Shown here piece by piece: positions 43,437 to 51,819 of a stretch of DNA of 64,000 nt (positions within the stretch are counted from its first letter, which is position 1; each line of letters begins with the position of its first letter). Below the pieces are notes generated by a model. That model was not told the DNA's origin. It saw only the letters and a program-made list of their open reading frames with translations, and ran no database searches. Origin of the DNA: Dyadobacter chenhuakuii (GTDB lineage: Bacteria; Bacteroidota; Bacteroidia; Cytophagales; Spirosomataceae); contig NZ_CP098805.1 in NCBI RefSeq assembly GCF_023821985.2, forward strand, positions 1,984,001-2,048,000, in the 5' to 3' direction. A program made the translations under genes and the position numbers.

Positions 43437-43487
43437 ACGGGACAATTTATATCCAGAATCTGCTATGCCTCTTCTTTTGGAAAAAAG

Positions 43488-44582
43488 TCACTTTATTTTC
43501 AGAAGCGTGCTGCCGGCAATATCTTCCCAGCGATACAGGTGGAAGGTCTTATCATCGCTCATGACAACGAAGAGTCCTTTTGGGAAATCGGCATTCAATG
43601 GAACGGAAACTGTTTCAGAACCATCGCTTTTGTTTGCGAGCACAGTGATTTTTTTCAAAAGGGTGTGCTTGTTAGCATCATCGGCATCTCCTTCACGTGG
43701 GAAGATCTGGAAACTGTTGGCTCCCTGATCCGAAACGAGAATGTAGCCAGTGCTGTCCGTAAGCGCATAAATGGATATGCCTTCATGGTCTTCGGTAAAC
43801 CCGGTTGTTGCAAACAACGCCAGCTCTGCATTGCCCTTTTCGGGATCGGCGTAGTATTTCCGCACGCCTTTGCCTTCATCGGAATAATATACATAGCCCA
43901 ACTTATCATCCACCGCTATGGCCTCGATCTCTTTCAGCCCGCTGTAAGCACCGAATTTCCGGACCAATGTCGCCTTCACGATACCCTTACCATTGTCTTC
44001 CAGCAAATATTGCCACAAATAAGTGCCATCCGTAGGGCCGGATTTCCGGCCAACGATTGCATAAATCTTTCCTGAAACATTCTTGTAAAGCGCAATTCCC
44101 ATCAGGTCGCGATGGTTTTCACCCTGCTGTCCCTCAAAGACTGCTATGCCGCCTCCATCCAAGGGTTTCATATCTGGTAAAGCATAAATCCGGAGCTTAT
44201 GGGTGAAACGTTCGGTGGTGACAGCGATGTCGGTTTTCTTGCCGTTGAGCATCAATCCATACTCGATGTCCACATTATCGGGGCGCTGCAAGCCGTGTAC
44301 AGTCTTGTCTTTCAGCATTTTGCCTTTCAGGTCAAACACATACAAGCCGCCATTCTGGTCTTTATCTGTTCCAATGATGAGGCTCGCCGCGGGATCTGCC
44401 GCGTTGATCCATACAGCCGGATCGTCGGTGTCATGCGCAACGGTGTCTGTTATATAGCGCGGCTTGATGACGGCAAGCGTGTCCTCCGCAGCTGCTGCCT
44501 GATCGGCATGAAGTTGTTTTTTTTCACCGCAGGAAGTTAGTACGCAGCCGCAGCCAAAAAGTAAAATGATAAATCCTTTCAC
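43488..44582 (-). CDS. Beta-propeller phytase (3-phytase) lipoprotein
   Basis: The 364-residue protein is a beta-propeller phytase, a calcium-dependent enzyme that removes phosphate groups from inositol hexakisphosphate. Family signatures are DTDDPAVWINAADPAASLI, the repeated NVDIEYGLML, GENHRDLMGIALY, and the acidic calcium-site motifs YYSDEGKGVRKYYADPE and TEDHEGISIYA. The GTG at 44582 gives the signal peptide KGFIILLFGCGCVLTSCGEK with a lipobox cysteine, so it is lipid-anchored. Longer in-frame starts add non-signal sequence. It is the last gene of the operon TonB receptor, beta-helix lipoprotein, phytase, but a terminator-like hairpin sits just before it. Phytate is a major phosphorus store in plants and soil. 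Confidence 0.87.
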   Translation of the reverse strand: MKGFIILLFGCGCVLTSCGEKKQLHADQAAAAEDTLAVIKPRYITDTVAHDTDDPAVWINAADPAASLIIGTDKDQNGGLYVFDLKGKMLKDKTVHGLQRPDNVDIEYGLMLNGKKTDIAVTTERFTHKLRIYALPDMKPLDGGGIAVFEGQQGENHRDLMGIALYKNVSGKIYAIVGRKSGPTDGTYLWQYLLEDNGKGIVKATLVRKFGAYSGLKEIEAIAVDDKLGYVYYSDEGKGVRKYYADPEKGNAELALFATTGFTEDHEGISIYALTDSTGYILVSDQGANSFQIFPREGDADDANKHTLLKKITVLANKSDGSETVSVPLNADFPKGLFVVMSDDKTFHLYRWEDIAGSTLLKIK

Positions 44583-44602
44583 AAAATTCCAGTTAAAAAA
44601 GC

Positions 44603-44645
44603 AAAAAAAAGCCCTCCCGATGCTGCCATGTGCACACCGGGAGGG
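44603..44645 (-). terminator. Terminator-like hairpin between the beta-helix gene and the phytase gene
   Basis: Reading on the minus strand, CCCTCCCG pairs with CGGGAGGG (plus 44638-44645 and 44612-44619) around an 18-nt loop, and a run of eight T follows a C. This is a good intrinsic terminator. It lies 7 bp after the beta-helix stop and about 20 bp before the GTG of the phytase gene. Phytase expression would then depend on read-through or anti-termination, or on an unseen promoter. Confidence 0.65.
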
Positions 44646-44652
44646 TTTGAAA

Positions 44653-45912
44653 TTATTTTGTTCCAAATGCACCGGCAAAGCTCGCTGGCGCGGGAGATTT
44701 GTAAGTAACACCGTTCACAAGCAGCCCCTCTGCGTACAAGCGGGTAAAATCGGTTTTTCCTTTGCCCAATGCAGGCGAACCTGCCTGCAAATGAAAGTCC
44801 CACTGCATGTTGAACGCCGCGTTGTTCATGGCTGTGGTCAGTGGATAGTTCACAAACTTAGGATCATTCTCACCGGCTTTTGCGGAGATAAGGTCATTCG
44901 CTCCCTTCACGATCTCGGCCGATGGCTGAAACTGATTGGTTGTAGTCTGGTCTGCACCGTAGTAGAATGTGTTCGCAATTACCGAACGCGCATCTTCCGG
45001 ATCGCCCGCGTCGCGTTTGATGCCGTAGCGGTCGTTGGCAAGCAGGTTATTGTACAAATCCGCCCGAACACCCGATTCCACCCAGATCGACCCGCCTTTG
45101 GTGGTAGGCCTTCTCCAGCCTGCATTCACAATCGTGTTGTTATAGCCCACAACATAAGCCTGCGGCGTGCGCTCACCAGAGTTTGAAAGTTTCAATGCAT
45201 TGGTATTGGGACTATACACGACATTGAAAGCAACATCTGCCTGCACCCCGGACTTGATATTGATCGCATCACCGCCCGATACGCCCGTGGTATAGAACAT
45301 GTTATTGGCAATGATCACTTTTCCTCCTTCAATGTAAAATCCGTCCTCGTTGAAATTGCGGATCGTGCTGTTGACAACAATGAATTTACCATTGATATTC
45401 ATAAAATAAGCCACCGGAACGTGCTCGCCAGCTTCGGCTTTGTAAAGTCCTGCTTTTACGGATGGAGACTCTTCTGTCGTTACTGCACCGCCGTATTCGA
45501 GAATTGTGTTACTCAGGACCAGCTCGGTCGTGTTGGGTCCGGCAACCAGTCCGCCCCAAAGATTTCCGAATTGATTACCCGGCGTTTTCCAGGCATCGGG
45601 AACCGTAAATTTGACGGGCGCCGCCGCCGTACCCAGGCTATACAGGTTACCCAGCACAACTACTTCGGGTTTCACAACCGAGTCGCTGAACAACACCGTG
45701 ACGCCTTCCTCAATGGTCAGCGACTTACCTGCGGGGACCTGAATGTGCCCGGTTATTTTATATGTGCCGCCTTTGGTCCAGACACCGGAAACTTCGCCCG
45801 AAACCGATTCTTCAACAACCGGCGGAACAACGGGCGTAGGCTCCGTATCATCATCACTGCAGCTGGCCAGCGCGAAAATGGCTAAACCCGCCGCCAGAAT
45901 TGTGTTTTTCAT
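44653..45912 (-). CDS. Right-handed beta-helix lipoprotein of unknown function (phytase operon)
   Basis: The 419-residue lipoprotein has signal peptide KNTILAAGLAIFALASCSDD and a proline-rich linker (TEPTPVVPPVVEE). A parallel beta-helix follows, with a regular coil pattern such as GKSLTIEEGVTVLFSDSV, GKFIVVNSTIRNF, GKVIIANNMFY and GYNNTIVNAG. The N-terminal part (VSGVWTKGGTYKITGHIQV) resembles the caps seen in many Bacteroidota cell-surface helices. No catalytic pair of a polysaccharide lyase is obvious. It is encoded between a TonB receptor and a phytase, so it may bind the substrate or tether the complex. The ATG at 45912 was chosen because it precedes the signal peptide directly. Confidence 0.65.
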   Translation of the reverse strand: MKNTILAAGLAIFALASCSDDDTEPTPVVPPVVEESVSGEVSGVWTKGGTYKITGHIQVPAGKSLTIEEGVTVLFSDSVVKPEVVVLGNLYSLGTAAAPVKFTVPDAWKTPGNQFGNLWGGLVAGPNTTELVLSNTILEYGGAVTTEESPSVKAGLYKAEAGEHVPVAYFMNINGKFIVVNSTIRNFNEDGFYIEGGKVIIANNMFYTTGVSGGDAINIKSGVQADVAFNVVYSPNTNALKLSNSGERTPQAYVVGYNNTIVNAGWRRPTTKGGSIWVESGVRADLYNNLLANDRYGIKRDAGDPEDARSVIANTFYYGADQTTTNQFQPSAEIVKGANDLISAKAGENDPKFVNYPLTTAMNNAAFNMQWDFHLQAGSPALGKGKTDFTRLYAEGLLVNGVTYKSPAPASFAGAFGTK

Positions 45913-45951
45913 TTTCAACGTGTACATGTTTTTTTGTTTTGTATGAATTGT

Positions 45952-48711
45952 TTAAAATTTGATTCTTGCTCCCAGCAAATAGGATCGTTGGTAAAAATCC
46001 CTTCTGATTAATGTACCCTCGCTCAGGTCCTGGCCCGGCGCACCTTCATTCTTCGGACTCCGCGTTTTCATATACACTTCCATAGGTGTGTTGAGCAGAT
46101 TATTGGCTTTGATAAATATTCCTAAACCGTTTTTGAAGGTTTTCTCCAGAGAAGCATCCAATTGTACGAAGCCCTTTTGCCAAAGATCATTGTCCAGAAA
46201 CTGCGCCACTGTATTGATACGGTCACCCGTATACGAGCCTGCGAGTTGCGCATCGATGCCGCGATCGGCATCCTTTAACAGCACCGACAGATTTCCTACA
46301 TGCGCCGACTGGCCATAGAGCGGACGGGTCTGGTCTACGCTGATCGTTGCCAGATCGCCTTTGGCATCCCTGATGCGTTTCGATTTCGGGGTGGTGATCT
46401 GTGAATGCGTATAAGTGTAGTTCGCCTTGATGCCTATGAGCCTGAAATATTTGATATAATCCACTTCCAGACCGTAATTGGTTGCATTTCCAAAGTTTCC
46501 GGGCGCATAGTAAATGTCCTGGCCCCGGTTTGCATCGCGTTGCAGGGTGTATTCAATCGGGTCTTTGATGTGTTTGTAAAACAACCCAACCATCAGTTGC
46601 TCCGCAGGCTTTGGAAAAAGCTCATAACGCAGGTCAATGTTGTCGGCTATTGCCCTTTTCAGATCTGCATTTCCGCGTTCCTGATATTCTTCCTGCACAA
46701 TGCGATATGGAACGATTTCGAAAAAGCCGGGGCGGTTGAGCGACCTGAAATAGGAGGCCCTGAGATTTACATTTTCCCGGGTTTTGTATTTAAAATGAAT
46801 GCTCGGCAACACGTCGGTGTAAACCTGCTTGCCTTCCGGGCGCTCCTCCCCGATCGGGAAAAGCATCTTATAACCCTGGTCCGTTGCTTCCACCCTGACG
46901 CCGCCAAGCACTTCCAGTGTCTCCGTGCCTGCTTTAAATTGGAGATAACCCGCCTTGATCTGCTCGCTTGCATCATAGTTCAATGCGGACGCAACGGACC
47001 CTCTCGGGTTTTGTACAACCCATCCGATCTGGGTGTAATCCGTAAAATCGGTTCCGAACTGGTCAAATGGGCGCGATGGCCGCAGTTGGTAATTGTTGTA
47101 AAAATTGCTTCTGGCTTTATCACGATATAGTCCGCCGGCCGACCATTCGGTCCGGACATTGCCTATGGGCCATGCGTAAGTGAAATTCAGATATCCTGAC
47201 CAGTCGCGATCCGTGTTGTGTTCCCACCGCCTCGTAGCGTCTCCTGCCGTCGTCCGTTTTTCAATAAAATTCTCACGAATTCCCAGCAAAGGCACATTGG
47301 CATTATCGGGCACTTCATTGGTTGCCTTGGAATAAACCGCCGACCATTGCACGGCAAAACGGCCTGTGAGCTGATGCTTGCCTTGCAGCGTACTGTTCAG
47401 AATCCGCTGCCTGGTCAGCCTCGATCGCGTGGTATAACCGAGTGTTGCATTGCCCAGCACAGGATCGTAACCGCCAATGGTCAGCTGCGTCGATTTCACA
47501 TCCCGGACCTGCACATTGGTAAGGCTCATCCATGCATTGTAAAACTGGATCTTGTGTTTGTCATTAATGCGGTAATCCATCTTGGAATGCAGGCCATAGC
47601 GCGTCTGCTGCTCCGAATATTGCCGCTCGCTCATATTTGTAAGCGTTTCGCCACGAAGCGTATCCACACTTTCGGAATTAAAGAAAAGGCTGTTGCTTCC
47701 GCGGAATGTATTCTGATAGCTGCCCGCCAACAAAACCCCCAGCTTATTGTTCAGAAAACGGTTTCCGATGGCCAGGCTGCCGAGCAGATTCGGAAGCGGG
47801 GATTTAGAAGAATAATCAACCGGAGCTTTCGTAAAATCCTGTGGAGTGGCATTATACTGGTTTCCACCCCGCTCGTAAGGAGATTTGGATTGAATGTTTT
47901 TGAAATCGTAACCCATAAAATTACGTCTCAGAAAAAGCTCATTGTAACCCGTGGAAATGGTGCCGGAAACAGTGAAATGGTCGGGCGCATCTTTCATGAC
48001 CATATTAATGGCCCCGCCTACGGCATCGCCCTCCATCGAAGGCGTCAATCCTTTGTACACTTCCAGTCTGTCCAGCAGATCCGACGGGAAAATGTCCAGC
48101 GGCACATAACGGTATTTGTTATCCGGGCTCGGGATTTTCACCCCGTTTACCAGTGTATAATTGTAACGTTTATCCATGCCTCTCAGGATCGCATGCTGGC
48201 CGTCACCATTGCTGTTGCGCTCAATGGTAACCCCTGAAATCCGCTGGATCACATTGGCCACGGTCAGATCCGGCGAAATCTCGATCGACTTGCCGGAGAC
48301 AATGTTCATTACTTGCCCTGCATTGCGTTCCAGCGACCTGGCCGACTGATCGCTTGTCCCGTCTTTCTTTCCATAAACCTCAATTTCATGCAGTTCGTGA
48401 TCGCTCGCCGTTTGCAGTAACAGGTCCAGCTGCACGACTTCATTGGCATCAATTGTAAATTCCTTCTGGGTTGAGGCATAGGAAATATGCCGGACAATGA
48501 GCCGGTAGGAACCGCTTTGCAGGTTTGGAATTATAAAAGATCCGTCCAGGCCGGATACATCATGAAAGTCTGTTCCTTCAATCATCACAACCACGCCCAA
48601 TGCGGGTTCGCCGGTTGCGGCTTCCAGTAATTTTCCTTTAACAGTTCCTGCCTGCAAGAGTGACGAGGAGAGCATTGCAAGCAACAGGGATGTGTAAATC
48701 TTTATCAGCAT
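45952..48711 (-). CDS. TonB-dependent receptor of the phytase operon
   Basis: The 919-residue outer-membrane receptor has a signal peptide (KIYTSLLLAMLSSSLLQA). A carboxypeptidase-regulatory-like domain follows (VKGKLLEAATGEPALGVVVM), then a plug with LTVANVIQRISGVTIERN and LEVYKGLTPSMEGDAVGG, and a barrel ending YLLGARIKF. It belongs to the non-SusC branch (no SusD partner). It is first in the operon with the beta-helix lipoprotein and phytase, so the likely cargo is phytate or an inositol phosphate released from it. Its promoter, some 195 nt upstream of the ATG, has four phased Pho-like units. The long leader carries a duplicated 13-mer. Confidence 0.87.
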   Translation of the reverse strand: MLIKIYTSLLLAMLSSSLLQAGTVKGKLLEAATGEPALGVVVMIEGTDFHDVSGLDGSFIIPNLQSGSYRLIVRHISYASTQKEFTIDANEVVQLDLLLQTASDHELHEIEVYGKKDGTSDQSARSLERNAGQVMNIVSGKSIEISPDLTVANVIQRISGVTIERNSNGDGQHAILRGMDKRYNYTLVNGVKIPSPDNKYRYVPLDIFPSDLLDRLEVYKGLTPSMEGDAVGGAINMVMKDAPDHFTVSGTISTGYNELFLRRNFMGYDFKNIQSKSPYERGGNQYNATPQDFTKAPVDYSSKSPLPNLLGSLAIGNRFLNNKLGVLLAGSYQNTFRGSNSLFFNSESVDTLRGETLTNMSERQYSEQQTRYGLHSKMDYRINDKHKIQFYNAWMSLTNVQVRDVKSTQLTIGGYDPVLGNATLGYTTRSRLTRQRILNSTLQGKHQLTGRFAVQWSAVYSKATNEVPDNANVPLLGIRENFIEKRTTAGDATRRWEHNTDRDWSGYLNFTYAWPIGNVRTEWSAGGLYRDKARSNFYNNYQLRPSRPFDQFGTDFTDYTQIGWVVQNPRGSVASALNYDASEQIKAGYLQFKAGTETLEVLGGVRVEATDQGYKMLFPIGEERPEGKQVYTDVLPSIHFKYKTRENVNLRASYFRSLNRPGFFEIVPYRIVQEEYQERGNADLKRAIADNIDLRYELFPKPAEQLMVGLFYKHIKDPIEYTLQRDANRGQDIYYAPGNFGNATNYGLEVDYIKYFRLIGIKANYTYTHSQITTPKSKRIRDAKGDLATISVDQTRPLYGQSAHVGNLSVLLKDADRGIDAQLAGSYTGDRINTVAQFLDNDLWQKGFVQLDASLEKTFKNGLGIFIKANNLLNTPMEVYMKTRSPKNEGAPGQDLSEGTLIRRDFYQRSYLLGARIKF

Positions 48712-48817
48712 ATATCAATTCGCATTCGACTTTTTAAATCCTGTCGGCGCGGCCAATGAAATGCCCGGCGTTGACAATGCGAAGGTGATAAAAGAATGAA
48801 GAGCTGGCCAAATGCAC

Positions 48818-48861
48818 GGCGTTACAAAAAAGCAACGCTACCCTGACGGGCGTTACAAAAA
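48818..48861. repeat. Direct repeat in the receptor leader
   Basis: GGCGTTACAAAAA occurs at 48818-48830 and again at 48849-48861, 31 bp apart start to start. A partial copy GGCGTTGACAA is near 48768. On the sense (minus) strand the repeat reads TTTTTGTAACGCC. It lies inside the predicted leader of the TonB receptor transcript and could be an operator, an RNA-binding site or chance. Confidence 0.4.
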
Positions 48862-48911
48862 GGAAACACAGCGCATTTAAAATACACAAAACACTGATTT
48901 TCAGGCAAGTA

Positions 48912-48966
48912 CAAATGAATTTTCCACCATTAACATTCTGTTACCACAATGTTATCTTAATGTGAA
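48912..48966 (-). promoter_or_regulatory. Pho-box-like promoter of the phytase operon (site B)
   Basis: On the minus strand, four units start every 11 bp: TTCACAT (plus 48960-48966), ATAACAT (48949-48955), GTAACAG (48938-48944) and TTAATGG (48927-48933). TTCATTTG (plus 48912-48919) is one mismatch from TAnnTTTG and begins 14 bp after the start of the last unit. The first two units match those of site A. The array begins within 5 bp of the stop of the TPR/HTH regulator gene. Confidence 0.65.
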
Positions 48967-48970
48967 GTCC

Positions 48971-50614
48971 CTAAATCGACTGAATGAAGGTTGAAATGTT
49001 GTCGCCCTGCTGGATGTTCAACTTTTTGCGCAGGCGGTGCCGCATGACGCGGAGGCTGTCCTGGGAAACACCGAGGAGTGTTGCAATGTCGGCGGAAGTG
49101 TGGTTCATCTTCATTAATGCGAGCACGCGCAGGTCGTTGGAGGTGAGCGAGTCCGATTGCTGTTGCAAGCGGTCGAAAAAGGACTGGTGCACCTGCTCGA
49201 ATATCGTCCTGAATTCTTCCCAATGCTGGTCGTCGCTCAGGCCAAGGCGGATCTGTTCGGCGAGTTGCCGGATCTGCTTTTTCTGGTCGCGCTTGTCTTC
49301 TTTGCCCAGCTCGTCGAGTTTTGTTTGCAGATCTTCCAGCAGCTGGTTTTTACGGATGACGTGCAATGTATAGCTGCTGAGTTCCTTTGTCCTGATCTCC
49401 AGTTGCTGTGTCAGGTTTTCTTCCTGTAACTTTTTATTTTTCAAATCCACTTCCATCAGCTGGTTTCGGGCTTCAAGGAATTGCTTGTGTTGTGCATGCA
49501 GCTTTTGCTCGTTCCTGAATTTGAGACGCTGCCTGCTGATGACCAGCCCTGCAATGAGGATAACCAGCACCACCACTACACCAATAGCGACAGAGACCAT
49601 CAGATCGGCTTTTCTGGCCTGTGTTAGTTGTTCAATCTCATTATCTTTTTGCTCAATGTCGTAGAGCGTTTGCAGTAGTGCGAGCTGCTTGTTGCTTTCC
49701 TGCGAATAGATTTTGGTTAAATACTCACGGCTTAATGCCAGGTAATAGAAGGCGCTGTCATTTTTGTTCAGGAAGTTGTATCCCTTTGCGATATCATTGT
49801 ATGCGCCCGAAAGCTGGTAAAAATCATCCTTCCTGCGCGCCAGCTCCATGGCCTGAAAGCTGAAATGAAGCCCTTTCCGATACTGGCCCGTTTTGCGCAA
49901 AACATCACCCAGGTTATTCAGCACTTCAATCTGCGCCTGCTCATGTCCCTGCTGCCGGTTGATCTTGTAAGCCCGGTCAAAATTGGCATAAGCCGAATCA
50001 TAACGTTCCTGATCTTCATAAATGCTTCCCAGGTTTTCATAGATCTTGGCGACTCCCTCCCGCATATTTTCCTGCTGATATGCTTCCAGGGCTTTGTTTT
50101 GAAAGTAAAAAGCACTGTCATAATCCTGCTTCTTTTCATATAAATGCCCTATCCGGCCGAAAATGTCCGCCCTGCCTGCCCCGCTTTTCAGTTCCTCATA
50201 ATGGTCAAGCGCTTCGTCATATTGCTTTCGGGCAGTGGGTGATTGCCTGTTCCGGTAGTAAAGCTCGCCGAGCATAGCGAGGTTTTCTGCGAGCAGTTTC
50301 TTCTCGCCTTTGGCCCGGTAAATTTTATCTGCTTTGAGCAGATATTCCAGCGATTGCGGATAGTGACCGGAGAGAAAAAGAATACGGCCGATCTGCTGCA
50401 GGTATCCCGCCGCTGTGAGATCATTATTTTCAGCAATTGCCTGGTTATACTTTTCTTTTGTGACAACAAGCAGTGAGTCGGGCCTGGTGTATTCGCTGAT
50501 GATCCTCTCACGGCTGCTTTCCGCATCTGCGAAAGGACTGCGGGATTGCGCGTGACCATACGCGGATATAAAAATAAAACAAAGGCAACACGCCCAACCT
50601 AACCAGACCTTCAT
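48971..50614 (-). CDS. TPR-repeat membrane-anchored regulator with LuxR-like C-terminal HTH
   Basis: The 547-residue protein has a signal peptide (LGWACCLCFIFISAYGHAQ), then about six TPR repeats (60-300, for example AVGYLQQIGRILFLSGHYPQ-like and YENLGSIYEDQERYDSAYAN). A transmembrane helix follows (VSVAIGVVVVLVILIAGLVI, about 330-350), a coiled coil (350-440), and a LuxR/GerE-like helix-turn-helix near the end (LTSNDLRVLALMKMNHTS then LLGVSQDSLRVMRHRLRKKL). Proteins of this shape are common in Bacteroidota, where they are thought to pass periplasmic signals to DNA. It is directly upstream of the phytase operon promoter on the same strand, so it may regulate it. That role is speculative. Confidence 0.78.
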   Translation of the reverse strand: MKVWLGWACCLCFIFISAYGHAQSRSPFADAESSRERIISEYTRPDSLLVVTKEKYNQAIAENNDLTAAGYLQQIGRILFLSGHYPQSLEYLLKADKIYRAKGEKKLLAENLAMLGELYYRNRQSPTARKQYDEALDHYEELKSGAGRADIFGRIGHLYEKKQDYDSAFYFQNKALEAYQQENMREGVAKIYENLGSIYEDQERYDSAYANFDRAYKINRQQGHEQAQIEVLNNLGDVLRKTGQYRKGLHFSFQAMELARRKDDFYQLSGAYNDIAKGYNFLNKNDSAFYYLALSREYLTKIYSQESNKQLALLQTLYDIEQKDNEIEQLTQARKADLMVSVAIGVVVVLVILIAGLVISRQRLKFRNEQKLHAQHKQFLEARNQLMEVDLKNKKLQEENLTQQLEIRTKELSSYTLHVIRKNQLLEDLQTKLDELGKEDKRDQKKQIRQLAEQIRLGLSDDQHWEEFRTIFEQVHQSFFDRLQQQSDSLTSNDLRVLALMKMNHTSADIATLLGVSQDSLRVMRHRLRKKLNIQQGDNISTFIQSI

Positions 50615-50736
50615 TTGAGAGATTCTATTTCGGGCTTATCCATGCCTTAGTCCGGCTTTAAATTCTTGCTTGACCTTCATGCAGTCGTTACAGATCGCCA
50701 TCAACATTTTTTCAAAAATACAATTTGTTTTCCTGC

Positions 50737-50765
50737 TTGTCACAGATTTAACGATTCAATAACAC
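50737..50765 (+). promoter_or_regulatory. Possible Pho-box-like site of the EEP-family gene (site E)
   Basis: TTGTCAC (50737), TTAACGA (50748) and ATAACAC (50759) are spaced exactly 11 bp. A fourth unit, TCTTCAT, begins at 50770. The expected -7 position holds TACTGCAA, a poor match to TAnnTTTG, and the leader to the ATG at 50818 would be very short. The repeats are convincing, the promoter less so. Confidence 0.38.
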
Positions 50766-50817
50766 CTGCTCTTCATTGAGGTCATACTGCAAGTGTAATT
50801 TGGCATCAACTAATTCA

Positions 50818-51819
50818 ATGACGATGCCAGCTAATTGCAGAAACAAAAGATTTTTGAGCGTGTGGGGACTTTTCGTGCTTGTATTGACATGCAACAGCAC
50901 CGAACGCACCAACGGGTCGACCGTGATTGACTTGCAGATGGGAAAGAACAGTTTTATGAAAAATGAAACCAGGGGACAGTTCTCAGCCATCAGCTACAAC
51001 ATTGCCGGTCTGCCAGCGATCATTTCCAGCGCAAAAACGCCCAGGGCTTCCAGCATTGAAGCCATTGGCAAGAAATTACAGGCTTTTGACATTGTGCATG
51101 TTCAGGAAGATTTTAATTATCATACCCAATTGTATGACGGCGATGATGTCCACAACTACCGTACCGAAACCAAAGGCCCCGTCCCGTTTGGCGATGGCCT
51201 GAACACGTTGTCGAAATTCCCTTTGAGCAATGTTGTCCGCGTGAATTGGGATGATTGCACCGGTGCCGATTGCCTGACTCCCAAGGGATTTTCCTACACC
51301 AGGATACAAGTAGCGCTGAATGTTTTCATTGATTTTTATAATGTTCATTCAAATGCTTACAATACGCAGCCTGCCGCTACGGCACGTCGTGAAAATATCA
51401 AACAGCTTTCAAAATTTATCCGCGAACATTCGGCTGGTAATGCGGTTGTTCTGATGGGTGACTTAAACGGACGTTATGGTTTTTTCTATGACAACATTCA
51501 GATCCTGACAAAGGAAAACGGCCTGCAAGATGCGTGGATCAACCATAAGAACAGCGGGAAAATGCCTGATGCATCCAAAGTAATCCCCTTAGCCAACATC
51601 CTGAACCTGAGCGACAGCAGTGAAACGATTGACAAAATATTTTTCCGCAGCAGCGAAACGCTAGACCTCCAGGCAACCAGCTATTCTTTTTTGAACAATG
51701 ATTTCAATAATGAAAAAGGCCTGCCCCTATCCGACCACCATCCCGTAAGCGCTCGATTCTCCTGGCAAGTCAAAACCGGTGTAAAATATGGTTCCGATCA
51801 TTTGGCAAAAGCGCTGTAA
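50818..51819 (+). CDS. Endonuclease/exonuclease/phosphatase-fold lipoprotein (possible secreted phosphodiesterase)
   Basis: The 333-residue protein has a signal peptide with a lipobox-like end (LSVWGLFVLVLTCNSTE). The EEP fold is seen in FSAISYNIAGLPAI, the metal-binding IVHVQEDFNYH, DFYNVHSNAYN, VVLMGDLNGRYG and the closing LPLSDHHPVSARF. EEP members include sphingomyelinases, inositol-phosphate phosphatases and secreted nucleases, and the sequence does not separate them. The ATG at 50818 was chosen over an upstream TTG because it opens the signal peptide (50824 is an alternative). It is divergent from the TPR/HTH gene and has phased repeats in front. Its stop overlaps the end of the convergent glycosyltransferase gene by 22 bp. 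Confidence 0.75.
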   Translation: MTMPANCRNKRFLSVWGLFVLVLTCNSTERTNGSTVIDLQMGKNSFMKNETRGQFSAISYNIAGLPAIISSAKTPRASSIEAIGKKLQAFDIVHVQEDFNYHTQLYDGDDVHNYRTETKGPVPFGDGLNTLSKFPLSNVVRVNWDDCTGADCLTPKGFSYTRIQVALNVFIDFYNVHSNAYNTQPAATARRENIKQLSKFIREHSAGNAVVLMGDLNGRYGFFYDNIQILTKENGLQDAWINHKNSGKMPDASKVIPLANILNLSDSSETIDKIFFRSSETLDLQATSYSFLNNDFNNEKGLPLSDHHPVSARFSWQVKTGVKYGSDHLAKAL

